From contig OX637294.1 of assembly GCA_951799445.1 (NCBI GenBank), positions 27,367,452 through 27,431,451 on the forward strand: a stretch of DNA of 64,000 bases. The letters are read 5' to 3'. This DNA comes from Pseudisothecium myosuroides. Lineage: Eukaryota; Streptophyta; Bryopsida; Hypnales; Lembophyllaceae. Shown piece by piece: positions 13,641 to 24,900 of the stretch. The translations under genes were made by a program, and so were the position numbers. The notes under the pieces were generated by a model, which saw only the letters and a list, made by a program, of their open reading frames with translations, had not been told where the DNA came from and ran no database searches. Every line of letters begins with the position of its first letter. Positions within the stretch are counted from its first letter, which is position 1.

Positions 13641-14162
13641 AAATTTTATTCAAAATTCCTCCGTCCTACCCTCTATCGCTTAACTTAGCCTAATGCGGTC
13701 AGTTTACGGTCGAATCTTAATTATAAGATGTTTTTGGAAACCTCTATTCCTAATCTATAATTTTTTGACTCTAAACTTCTAATTTGCACTAATCTCGGAT
13801 GCTAATCACGCTCTAAGGGCTGATTAGGAAAATAAACGCTAATTAGGGAGAAACATCAAAGATTAAATCAAAAACTCACCTCTTCACTACCGGTGTCGAA
13901 AATAACTTCGTTCACGTCCACGTGTACATCCTCACACTCCATGGTAGTCTTTGGCGTTGTTTTGAATTTTTTCCAAGCTCATCGCTTATTTAGAAAATAT
14001 TACAATTTTTGATGATCTAAACTCCCTCTTTCCCTTCCTCCTTTCTTTTCTTTCCCCTTCTTTTTCTTTCTATACTATTGCCTTGCAAGTCATTAATTGG
14101 GGGTTGAAATAGTCACCAATCCTTCTACAGGGCTTGAGATGAGGATTAATGGTTGCTTCAAC

Positions 14163-14443
14163 TACCATTGACGAGTTGGACTGCACTGACGCGTTGAACA
14201 ACCACTAACGCGTTGGACTGCATTGACGCGTTGGACTACCACTGACGCGTTGGACTACCACTAACGCGTTGAACGACCATTGACGCGTTGGACTGCACTG
14301 ACGCGTTGGACTACCACTGACGCGTTGAACAACCACTGACGCGTTGGACTGCACTGACGCGTTGGACTACCACTGACGCGTTGAACAACCATTGACGCAT
14401 TGGACTGCACTGACGCGTTGGACTACCACTGACGCGTTGGACT
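14163..14443. repeat. Minisatellite, 18-19 bp unit, about 15 copies
   Basis: Alternating 18 and 19 bp units of the type CTGACGCGTTGGACTACCA and CTGACGCGTTGGACTGCA. Each carries an ACGCGT core. It lies within the LTR-like element. Confidence 0.9.
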
Positions 14444-14982
14444 CCCTCCTCCTTAGACCAACTTCGTCTCTCCCTCACTTCATCTTCTTCTAGTTCTTCA
14501 CGTTGATGTTGAAGTTTGGTTGTTGGAGCTTGGATGTTGGAGCTTGAGAGCTTGAGAGAGTATCGTTCATGTGTGGTGGTTCCCAAAGCTTACTATCTCC
14601 TTTTCTAATCTACTCTATTCCTATCTAGTTCTTTGTTTTCATCGACTCTCCTAATCTATTCTACTTGTGAATTCTTTCTAATTTGGTTCTCTACTGAAAC
14701 TATCCTTGCTCTATACTACCTATTCATCTTCCTTAGCTTGTTTGTGTCCTCGGATTTTCCAAAGTTTAGAATCTCTCTTGATCTGTGCCTAGAGCGTTAG
14801 TCCTTAAAACCTATCCAAAACAGCACTCAGACCCTTTAGAAAGATTAAGTGGCTTGCTCTGGTTAAAACGAGTACAAATAAGATACCCTTTCGAGACTGC
14901 CACGTGTCACTTCTCAGTTGGTTCGTAGCTCTGTTGTCCGAAACCTTTTAACACACTCTATAGGACTTAAATCTAGCTACGG

Positions 14983-15240
14983 TTTCAAAGCTTTGCTGTC
15001 CTAGAGGGAGGTCCATACAATAAGAAAAAAACTTTAGATGAAGATAAGATCACACTTAAAGAAAACATACAAAGTAGGTTCAAAGCTTCGCCGTCCCGAA
15101 GGGGGGTTCACACAACAAGGGGAATATTAGAAAAAGGTAGAAAAGACAAACTTAAGAAACCCACGTGACAAAGCCAAAGCTTCGCCGTCCCGAGGGGGGG
15201 TCCACGCAACAAGGGAAAGATTAGAAGAGGGTGAGGACAC
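14983..15240. repeat. Three direct repeats of about 100 bp
   Basis: Three copies of a block beginning 'caaagcttcgccgtcccga' and running through 'ggtccacgcaacaaggg' (about 14983, 15079 and 15175). The first copy is the most diverged. Inside the LTR-like element. Confidence 0.75.
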
Positions 15241-16944
15241 ATAAGTGAAGAAAAACACACGTTTTAGTACACGTAAAGACACACAACTTCACAAGCTAAA
15301 GGCCCCCCAAAGCGGCATCGCCAAGGTACGGTGGGGGGTGACTTTAGGATTAGGACACGACCCAAAAGACTCCTAAACTCACAAGTTAGCTCACAAAGGT
15401 ACAACAAGAGAGAACAAGGACTCTTAACTCGTAACAAGGGTATAACAAACGCACGAGAAGTACACAAGGCAAGATAGAAGGACCCCCAAGGACCTTCAAA
15501 GCTTGAAATCTAGCAACAATGGAGCAAAAAGTGCTCCAAAAACACCGTAGAGGTTTTTGGCTTCAAACGCCAAAATATCCAAAGCAAATTGGACCCACAG
15601 ACCCAAACAAAAGTGAGGGGGTGTTTTAGAGAGAGAAATGGGGCCCTTATATAGGTTCCCAAGGGCTCACCCCTCTCTCTAAAGCTCTAAGGTAACCTTA
15701 TCAACGGGGATTTTCATCCTCATCCTCAAAGATTTTCATCCTACATCCTAAATTTCTACTTCTACCATCTATGCTGGACCAACATCCTAACTTTTGGAGA
15801 TTAGCTCCAATCGCCGAACGGATTGCGCCGTTGGATCCAGATCGCCGTGTTTAATCCTAAATCCCCCTATTCCCCGTACCGAGGCCAAAAATCCATCGTA
15901 GGCTAATTTAGTTTAAAAACCAAATCGTGGTAAAATCCTAGATCTTGGGGGTCTCCTATTTTGAGAAATGTGAATAGCCTAGGGTCTCCGGTAGGTGCGA
16001 GAGAGTCGGGAAGGACTTTTGGTTGACTTCGTTTCGCCATCGTATGATCCCGGAATGCCGGTCAACGCGGCGGGGACCCCGCCACGTGGTTAATTCCCGA
16101 GGAATCTCGCTGGTTCGGGTACTTGTCGCTATCGGAATGTCGTGAAACTTCACGGAGCGCATTATTAACATAAAACAAGCTAGTGTAATTTTTAGTGAGA
16201 TTTTATTGTAACCTGGATAATTTCCATGAAATTCCCGTTGGAGGTTAGGAGGGTTGACCACCCGGAAAAAGGTTCTTCTGCAAGTCGGAAGATGCCGGGA
16301 TTTTTCACGTGACCTCTCAGGGAGTCGCATGAAAAGACGTGCGGGTGTGTTTCCGTACCTGGCACGATTGGTCAATGGAGATTTAAACTGGACATCTCCT
16401 TGAATTAGCGACGGTGCAGGAATCTTCTGCAGGTGGAGGAATCTTGGAGAACCGATTTCGCCGTTGGACTCCTGGCATAGGATTCACCCTAGAACACCAT
16501 CCTTGGGCTGTAGATTCCTCCACGGGCCCGGTCTTGCGTGAATGGCTCCTGCATGCTAACAATCGGGATTTTGGGAATTCGTCGATCTAATGGGGAATTC
16601 TAAATCTAACTCTAGGACCCAACCTAGTGGCCTTGCTGTGGATCCCTCGGACCGACCTAGCCATGAATTGCCACATTCATGGTGGGATTTAGCCCTTTTG
16701 GGGTTGTGTGACTCGAATCCTCCAAATCTAACCTTTTCGTTATTCCTATACTATTTTTAGGCAAGGTTTGGGGGATTCTAAGTAAAAAACACAAATCTAG
16801 ACCAAATACTATAATGGGTATGACACAACCCTATTTCGGTTCTACACTCTTTTTATGGATTTTTCTATACTTTTATCAACTTTAAATTGCAAATTTCCAA
16901 AAAAATAATTCTACGAGTCCCAAGTGACAAATTGGGAGCTCACA

Positions 16945-17339
16945 GTAAGGTTCACACAAACCACATTAGAATTTCAAAAGATTAATTTTGGATTACCTTT
17001 GGACCTAAATGTAAGAATTTCAATTTACATTCATGAATTCTATGTTTGGCTTGCATAGCGTTCAATACTTGCATAGCATTATAAATTCTAGTAAAAGTCA
17101 ATGTTCAATTCACCGATTTAAAAGGCAGTTTCTTCTACATACCCACTAAAGTAATCCTAGAGAACTTAAAAAACATTTAAAAAAATGTGGTTGATGTAAA
17201 TCGCGATGCCACTCCAATGTTGAATTCAACAGATTAAATGGAAAATCTTTGTACCTATCCACAAAGGCAATCCAAAGTTAAATTTAAAAAAAATATTGAA
17301 TTCACAAAATTCAATCCCCTTAGATTACAAAATCATTTT
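16945..17339 (+). repeat. Distal part of the forward foldback arm
   Basis: Continuation of the repeat arm after the 4.5 kb insertion. It matches the reverse complement of 9370-9765 and ends at the TTAA of the next element. Confidence 0.7.
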
Positions 17340-17343
17340 TTAA

Positions 17344-18277
17344 CCCCTAAAGGTCAGAGACTATGTTTTCACCAAAAACGCTCCAAAACTGCCATTTCTA
17401 ATACAAGTACCAAACTTTAGAAAAAAATATTTTTGGGCACATGTAACCGTAAGATCTTATAGAACACTGGTTTGAGAAGATGTGGAAAAAATTTCAGAAT
17501 TTTCCACCATGCGGATTGGAAGATATTAGCATTTGAATTGACAAAATCCCTTTTTTTGTCCCTGCAAAAATCCGGGCAGCTGCACTTCACAAGGTCACAT
17601 TTGTATGAAAAAATGCCCCAAATGGTGGTTACTCTTTGGATTCATTCTTCTAGGCAAGTTGGCTACATGCTTGAAAAATTTCAGATCATTTGGAATTGCA
17701 CAACATATAGGAAAAAAATAGTAAGTAGAAAGAAGTAGAGAATGATTCAAAACACTAAATTGTTAAGAATTTATTTATGGAATTGAAAAATGCCAATCCC
17801 AACGGTTGTAATATTTTATTAAATAATCTACATCCAATGTTTTTATTTTTTTTCAAAAATATTGAAAATTGAGTGAAATAAAAGACTTCAAAGTTTATTT
17901 TAGAGTAGAGATTCCATAACTACCCTCAAACTAAGAATCCTCATAACTTTTGATTCATTAATCCAAATGGAATGATTTAAAGCTTTGAACGTATATATAA
18001 ATCTAAAGAACTAATTTCAAATTTTTATTTTAAAAAAAAGTGATTTTTAAAGAATTTTTTTGAGTTGCCCAGGCTGCCTGCCATACATGGAAAATTACAT
18101 ATCATACAATAACTTTTTAACCATGTAGTCAAAAGTTATGAAAATTGTTGGGCCTTAAAACTACTCCTCGAGCACATCTTGTATGAAAATTTCAAAGAAA
18201 AAAAATAAGAACTCCACTCGTAATGAGCTGCCCAATATCGCTATGTTGTCAAAAAATGGTGTTTGGACCTTTAGGAG
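17344..18277. mobile_element. TTAA-type MITE, 0.93 kb, diverged member (copy D)
   Basis: TTAA at 17340-17343 and 18278-18281. Ends CCCCTAAAGGTC and, inward from the right, CTCCTAAAGGTCC. The interior aligns weakly, in reverse orientation, with copies A and C (shared 'tccataacttt...ccaaatg-aatgat-aaagctttg'). Confidence 0.75.
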
Positions 18278-18455
18278 TTAACAACAAACCTCATCACATG
18301 GTATTATAGGATATGACAATGGAAAATTCTTGCTACTCTTTTTTATACTCTGTACTACATCAAATTTTAGAGATGATTATCATTGTAAATGAGAACTTAA
18401 AAAGGTGTGCAAATTTAAAGTTGCTAGCAATAAAACTCAACATTGTTTGTCTTGC

Positions 18456-19360
18456 TTGGAAACAAATTGAACGTGAGAGGTCAAAGGAAAGCCAACCTTT
18501 CCCATAGGTCGTGCTTGTTTCATAGTGTCTGCGTCCATGTGTTGGTGCCTTTCCATGCCTCCACATCCATGCATCGGCTCCCATCTTTGATGCCTCGACA
18601 CCCATTCTATGACAAATTGAATGTGTGAGGCCAAAGAAAAGTCAAGCTCTCCTATGGGTTGAACTTGTTTCATAGCGTTTTGCACCCATGCATCCATGCC
18701 TTTTCATGCATTTGTGCTCGTCCGTCACTTGCTGCATGCATTTGCATCTATACTATGACAAATTGAATGCGTGAAGCCAAAGAAAAGGCAAGCTCTCCCA
18801 TGGGTTGTGTTCATTTAATAGCCTTTGTGCCTATGCGTCCCTACCCATGGAGAGTGCTAGCATGTGAGCATAGAATCTATAAGCCTATGAGCCTATATTA
18901 TAGACACCTTTTATAGTTGTAGGTGTCTATGTTATAGATACCTAAGTTATAAACTCATTCCATATTATAATGTACCTATGTTATAGATACCTAATTTATA
19001 AACTCTTTCCATGTTATAATGTACCTATGTTATAGGTACATATGTTATAAACACCTTCAAATGGTTGTAGGTATGTATATACCTACAACTAGGTTGACGA
19101 CTAGTAGGCTTATGTTTGTGCACTCATGCGCTAGTATCTTTACCTGCCCATCCATGCGTCCAAGCCCTTCTTTACAGTTGTGTCCATACATCCACGCCCT
19201 TTTATGCGTTGGTGTCCATTTGTTACCGCCCTTTCATGCGTCATAGTCTTTTTGTGTGTCCGCCCCCATCCTACAAGAAATTGAATGTGTGAGGTTAAAG
19301 GAAAGCCAAGCTCTTCCATGGGTTGTACTTGTTTTGTAGCATCCGTGTCTATGCGTCATT
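18456..19360. repeat. Tandem repeat, about 148 bp unit, with internal interruption
   Basis: Copies begin near 18460, 18609, 18757 and 19276. Each starts 'gacaaattgaatgtgtgagg', followed by 'aagccaagctctcccatgggttg' and a 'catgcgtcc' rich tail. Between the third and fourth copies a 'gttatagatacctaa' minirepeat (about 18890-19065) has expanded. Short reading frames here are repeat artefacts. Confidence 0.75.
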
Positions 19361-20701
19361 GTCCGTCCCTACGTTGGCGCCTTGTCCGCGCCTATGCATT
19401 TGTGTTAGAAGCCACATGTATGTCAAAAATCATTGACAAGTTAAAGCAAGTCTACATTGGATTTTTTTTACCTTCAAGAAAGTCAACTATATATTGACTA
19501 CATCAAACAAGCCGCACCTCTATCAGATGGGTAGACAAGCAGTCTGCCTAGTAGGACAACCCTAATGAAAGTCCATATAGTAACTTTAAAAGTCTGTAAC
19601 TTATTAAATATAAGCATGATGTCAAAAACACAAACTTATTCTTTTAAACAATCATGTTTAAAACATACATACCAATTTGGGAGGTCTATAAGTAAATACA
19701 TTATCCTTGAGGAGGCTTGCAATGCAAAGAAGATTCTTGAAAACTTTAGTAGAACATGACCAATGAGTGACATCCACCCAACTCTGGAGAGCACATTGGT
19801 AGCACAATCCTAAACCACCTTGGTGAAGTCAATTATTTATCTTAGCAAAGGCCACAAAAAAATCATGCCAAAACAATGCTATACACGTTGTAGCCAACAC
19901 CCCTCCTATGAGCAGAAAAACATCAATCTTGAATTTAAAACTAGTCCTAGTCATGGATGACAAAGTCTTCTTCTAGTAACTATCCAAGAGAGCTTGAGAC
20001 TAGTGAAATCTTTAGTAAACAATTCCTATGAACCATGAGTCCTAAACCTCGATCAAGGGACATCCTGCACGTCAACAAGGTTGGGGTAAGGTCAAGACTT
20101 ATGATGGCACGCTAGTGGCCACAATTCTAGCCCTCAAAGCACAAGACCTATCACTATTAATGGTACTTTGCCAAAAATGATCTAATTTTTGGGCCAATAG
20201 GTGCATTCTTCATTCCTATAATGGTCTTGGAAGTCATCTATTGGCGACCATTTGGCTTGTGTAGCATTTCAGGGCTAGCTTCCGTTATTTTTGCAAGAAA
20301 AAATCTTTCATCATTCTACCAGTACAATATGATGCTAGGTACTAGTCACCATGGCATATTAATATTCCCCGCCAACCAAATAGTGCCAAACAAGTGTAAT
20401 TAAGATTTTACAGTGCCAAGTACCATAATATGCATCTTACAATGCCTAGCCCTATGAGCGATCACCATGAGTGACGATTGACCACGCAAAGCGGTCAATT
20501 CTACAAGTGAGTGATTTTTTTTTATAAGCGGGTAACGTTTTGGCCAGTGCTAAGGAGAGGTGGTCATAGTAGAAATCATCCTTTTGGATACAATGTGAAT
20601 CATTTGCTTAAAAAACCCAAGAACACTCATTGGAGGTCAAATTACTCTGCAAGACCTTCCCTTTTCACACAAAATCCCAAGGATGAACATATGCACTAAG
20701 C
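19361..20701. other. Intergenic DNA, no gene recognised
   Basis: Mixed-composition sequence with short broken reading frames, possibly old transposon remains. I cannot assign it. Confidence 0.35.
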
Positions 20702-20705
20702 TTAA

Positions 20706-21277
20706 CCCCTTAAGGACCATGAGTGCAGATTTTGAACAATGAATGAACGGAAACACGTCCCAAACTCACCGAAATGCGTTTTTTCATCCATCAATTTCTT
20801 TTGAAGATTCTTATATTAGTTCTTTAACATTTGTACGGTTCGGATTATGAAGATTTTGCTTTGCAAATATTCTGTAATTCAAAAGGTATTGGGAGGTCTA
20901 GTCTCAAAAAGTAACTTTTTCAGTTCAAAAAGTGACCCTTCAAAAATGACTTGAATCAAAACTGAATCAAATAAAAATCTTCAAAAATCACTATATTTAG
21001 AACTCAATATTTTGAACATATAGGAAAAAAAATCTTTTAAAAATCATAAATATTCAATCTACAATTGATTTTAGAAGGAATTTCTAATTTTTGACTTCAA
21101 ATTTTATTGAAAAATATTGTTATGTATTTTGGTTGATCTAACCGTATGGATGTGATCTATAGATAGCATTTTACAACTATTGTTTGAGAGTCATCATTAA
21201 AATATTTTTCTAAGTTGCATTTTATAATAGATCTTCACAATTTTGGAAATCTGGACACTCCTCCGATCTTTTAGGGG
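20706..21277. mobile_element. TTAA-type MITE, 0.57 kb subfamily (copy G)
   Basis: TTAA at 20702-20705 and 21278-21281. Left end CCCCTTAAGGACCAT; the right end read inward is CCCCTAAAAGATCGG. Full-length inverted match to copy B at 8605-9158. Confidence 0.8.
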
Positions 21278-21297
21278 TTAACTTGGGTTCTACCTAT

Positions 21298-21320
21298 CAT
21301 CGGACACTAAGTGTCCGATG
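21298..21320. repeat. Short perfect palindrome
   Basis: Ten-base arms CATCGGACAC and GTGTCCGATG separated by three bases. It lies between two TTAA elements. Function unknown. Confidence 0.7.
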
Positions 21321-21329
21321 CATCCTTAA

Positions 21330-21550
21330 CCCTTAAACGACGCGACGGACGTTTTGAGGCCGATGAATGACAAGAGAATCTCCTGTGTAGGACAGAAGAG
21401 CAACTATTCATCCTCCAAATTTTGTGGGGAAAGGGAAGATAATCTACAGTAGCTTGACTTCCAATGAGTGCTTTTGCATTATTTTAATCCAAGAATCCAC
21501 ACGGTGACAAAACAGATGATTTCCACGGTTATGAGCCCGTCGTTCAAGGG
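21330..21550. mobile_element. Short TTAA-type MITE (221 bp)
   Basis: TTAA at 21326-21329 and 21551-21554. Left end CCCTTAAACGACGCG; the right end read inward is CCCTTGAACGACGGG. Third, smallest size class of TTAA-flanked elements in the window. It sits about 400 bp upstream of the MSI4-like start codon. Confidence 0.75.
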
Positions 21551-21554
21551 TTAA

Positions 21555-21946
21555 TACGTTTATTATCTCGCCCGCTGTTAGAAGACCAATGTGCTGCAGG
21601 AATAAGTTAGTCCTTTGCAGTAAGTGACGAATGCTGTGGAATTTTTTTAGGGTTGCTGATGTTACGGCGTTTCTCTTGCTTGGCTGCGGTCAGCTTAATC
21701 GTCGGGATGCATTGTTCCTGCGTCCCCTTGGTAGGTCGTTTGTGAGGAAGATGAAGCGCTTGCTTTGAGAAACTGAGCTAAATGAGTGAATTGCGTTAGA
21801 AAGTTCTTGAGAGCTTTTGAAATATCGAGTGCATTAATTTTGTAGGAAGGAAGGAATTGTGTTTTCTATTCCTAACCGCAGAGGCCAACTTGATCAGAGT
21901 GTGATTAGAAGTTCAATCTCTTTTCTGTTGCAACGCTGAGGACGTC
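21555..21946 (+). promoter_or_regulatory. Proximal upstream region / 5' leader of the MSI4-like gene
   Basis: About 390 bp of higher-GC, non-repetitive DNA between the last MITE and the proposed start codon. Likely to contain promoter and 5' UTR. An in-frame TGA at 21902 with no other ATG before 21947 supports that start, unless an upstream coding exon is spliced in. Confidence 0.45.
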
Positions 21947-24900
21947 ATGAAGGGGGTACTGGAGGATCGGCACGCACAATGGAAGTCGTTGGTGCCAGCT
22001 TTATATGACTGGCTGACTAATCATCACCTCATGTGGCCCTCCCTCTCTTGCCGGTACTTTCTCCGATCCTCTCTCTTGGGCTTACACATTATTTAACTTG
22101 AATTCAAATTGAGCAAATGGAGAGTTAGCTTTACTGGCCATTGGGCGATCATGGTCTTCGTGGGAAGCTGGGTGGCCTTGGGGGATTTCATCAGCGTTCT
22201 GATGCAACTTGGTTTCTTGTCACAAATGATCAACGGAAGCAGACAGAGGGTAAGCAATTTCTGGAGGTGAAATTATTACTGACTTGACGAGTGCGGTTTA
22301 GAGTTTAGGGTTTAGGGTTTCAAAATAGGATCGCAATTCATTAAATGTGTGAAAGACTTAACGTACAGAACTTCGTACACGCGCCTATATTCTCGGGCAC
22401 AACTAATTTCTATGGCGACATTTTTGGGATCATGACCGGTAACGCTGTGTTTTATTTGTCGGAACTTGCAGTGGTACCGTAGTCAGCTACCAGATTGAGC
22501 TCTTACAGATTTCGGTCTTCCGTCATGCATCTAAGTGCCTTTCATGGAATCGTCTGCAGGTGGGGGCCGCAGATAGAGGCAGGACCTGCCAGGAGTCGCC
22601 AGCTCCTATTTTATTCTGAAAGGGTAAATTCTCTTTGTTTCTGAGCGATTCTCTTTTAACATCATTGACACAGAGTTAAAGCAGCTTACCGTTATCAATT
22701 TCAAAGTATGATGAGTTAAACCAAGTTACAAACTCACGACTACTAACGTGATATTCGAACATGATTTTCATTGCTTTTTCTGGTACTTCCAAAGTTGATT
22801 TTGTTGATCTTGATGTGTGCTACACTAATCTGGCACGGTTCTATTAATCATTGCACTTATTGAAACTGGTTGTTATTTGTACGTCTTATCATCTGTATGT
22901 TTTCAGACAGATGGAGAATGCCCAAATACTATCGTCGTCTCCCAATGTGATATTATGAAGCCACGAACTGCTGCGGCAGATCATATTTCGCAGGCATCTA
23001 TTCCACCTTGTCGCCTGTGGCGCAATCTTACTCAGCTTTGACAACTTCCCTGATTCTTGCTATCGAAACTTGGGGTTGTTAATCGGAATCTTTTGTTTAA
23101 ACATCATAATTGAGTCTGTTATGTTGGTTTAGGGTGGACCACGAATCATCTTGTCACTGAACTTTCGCTTTAATTCCAGAATGTAGCTCTTAGTTGGCGC
23201 GTTTTATGCTTTGTGTGAAGCAGTTCAAAGATGGTGGGAAATCACCTCACCTGAAGAAGCTCAAGACTATTATTCATCCTGGTGAAGTGAGTTTTCAACC
23301 TGTTCTGCATGTTTCTGGAGCCGAATTTTTTATGTTCAAAAAAAATATTTGTTGAGTCCTTGTAAACTTGTCCCTCGCCATTTGGTTATCATCATGTTTG
23401 CAATGGGTTGGCAGTCTAGGGTACTCTGACAAGCTTAAGCTTATAGCATTTTGATTGGTATACTATTCGTAGGTTAACAGAATACGAGAGCTTCCTCAGA
23501 ACAGCAATATCCTTGCAACGCATACTGATAGTCCTGAGGTACATTCGCCCTCTATTCTTGGAAATTCCCATGTTATATCATCGATAAACTAGGAACATGT
23601 TCACGTGTTTCCTCATACGTTCGTATAGCTTCTCGGTGGTTTATTTGAAGAATAATCTGGGTTCGTCAAATTCTTGTTTGAGCAGGTTCTTATCTGGAAT
23701 ACCAAAACTCAGCCAAACCGAGCAACTACATCAGGATCATCTGAATCAAAACCTAATCTGGTTCTTCTCAGTTCTAACTCCCCATTCACTTGAGTTATAG
23801 ATATTGGTTGCATCGGAGAGAAGATTCAAGGATCAGTTTTCCTCTAATAAGACCTGTTTGAAGCTGCAATGAAATTGATTTTATATGAGCTACTGACGAG
23901 GCCTCTCTTTGTCAACTTATACAATATCTTGTTTTGGCTTCCTTTTGTTGTCAGGTTCTGAAAGGACATACCGATAATGCTGAATTTGCCCTGAATTTAG
24001 GCCGAACTGCTCCTTATGTGATATCAGGAGGTAGGGCATTCTATTGATGTGATCCTTTAGACGACAGGATTTACGCTCCTCCTTCATGAGCTGACTTATA
24101 TTCTTCATTTGAAACCATCATATTGGGGAGGGATCAACTGGTTTGGCCATAGCTGCAGTGGGACTCAGCGAGGTTACTGTGACTGATGATTACCTATATC
24201 GGTTCAAATTATTGTGAAAGTACTAGAGAACCCGTCTCGAATGTCTGAATGCAGGCAGAGACCAGTGTGTTGTGCTATGGAGCATTGAGGACCATATTAC
24301 TAGTATGCAGACTCCCAGATCAGGCACACCATCTGGGGGAGGGTCCAAACAATCAGGAACTGCAGGGTGTATTGCCGATGCCACTCATTTGTATCCTAGA
24401 GGTATCTTTAAGGGCCATACCAACACTGTGGAGGATGTTCAATTTCGTCCCTCGAGGTAAATTAAATTCCTAACCTTCCATACTCACGTTAACGTTTATA
24501 TTCTCATGTCTAAAATTTAATAGTGTCCCCAGTATTGTGTAATTCCTGTATCACTGTAATTTCTTTCCCAACTTCTGACTCATTTAATGTTCAATATAAT
24601 TCTTGCTTTACATGGTGATGTCTTTGACCTTAAATTTGTTTACTCATAGTATTGGTTGACTCTGCCGTTGAGAGCAGCGTGAATGAGTTTTGCAGTGTGG
24701 GTGATGATTCATGCCTTCTCCTGTGGGACGCCCGTACTCAATTTGAACCAATATTGAAGGTCAGCATATTCCTTACTAATATCCACTCGAGTCATGTTAG
24801 TGGAATGTAATACCAGCTTGCTACTGCCATGCTTGATGCTGAGGTTTTTATGATGCTGGGTGACTAAGTTTCCTCTGCATTTGGGTTCCATAGTTTTTCC

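Larger units (their letters stand above)
12406..16944. mobile_element. 4.5 kb LTR-like insertion with 5 bp target duplication
   Basis: GTAAG occurs at 12401-12405 and again at 16945-16949. Removing one copy with the intervening DNA restores the repeat arm found intact (inverted) near 9760. The element begins TGTGGGCGCTAG and ends GAGCTCACA, giving the TG...CA ends of an LTR. I see no gag/pol coding region, and the starting sequence does not recur inside. It may therefore be a very long solo LTR or a non-coding retrotransposon derivative (LARD). The last ~340 bases match, inverted, 58432-58762. Codon-poor but GC-richer tracts occur at 15.8-16.6 kb. Confidence 0.7.

Noticed and set aside
14163..14443. 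Regular repeats considered as a CRISPR-like array
   Set aside because: Units are contiguous without unique spacers and the genome is a plant nuclear one.
15956..16375. 139-codon minus-strand frame inside the 4.5 kb element
   Set aside because: No motif of gag, pol or any known protein; probably chance in GC-richer LTR-like DNA.
22300..22320. TTTAGGG repeats considered as a true interstitial telomere scar
   Set aside because: Only two to three units; better read as a telo-box type motif or chance.
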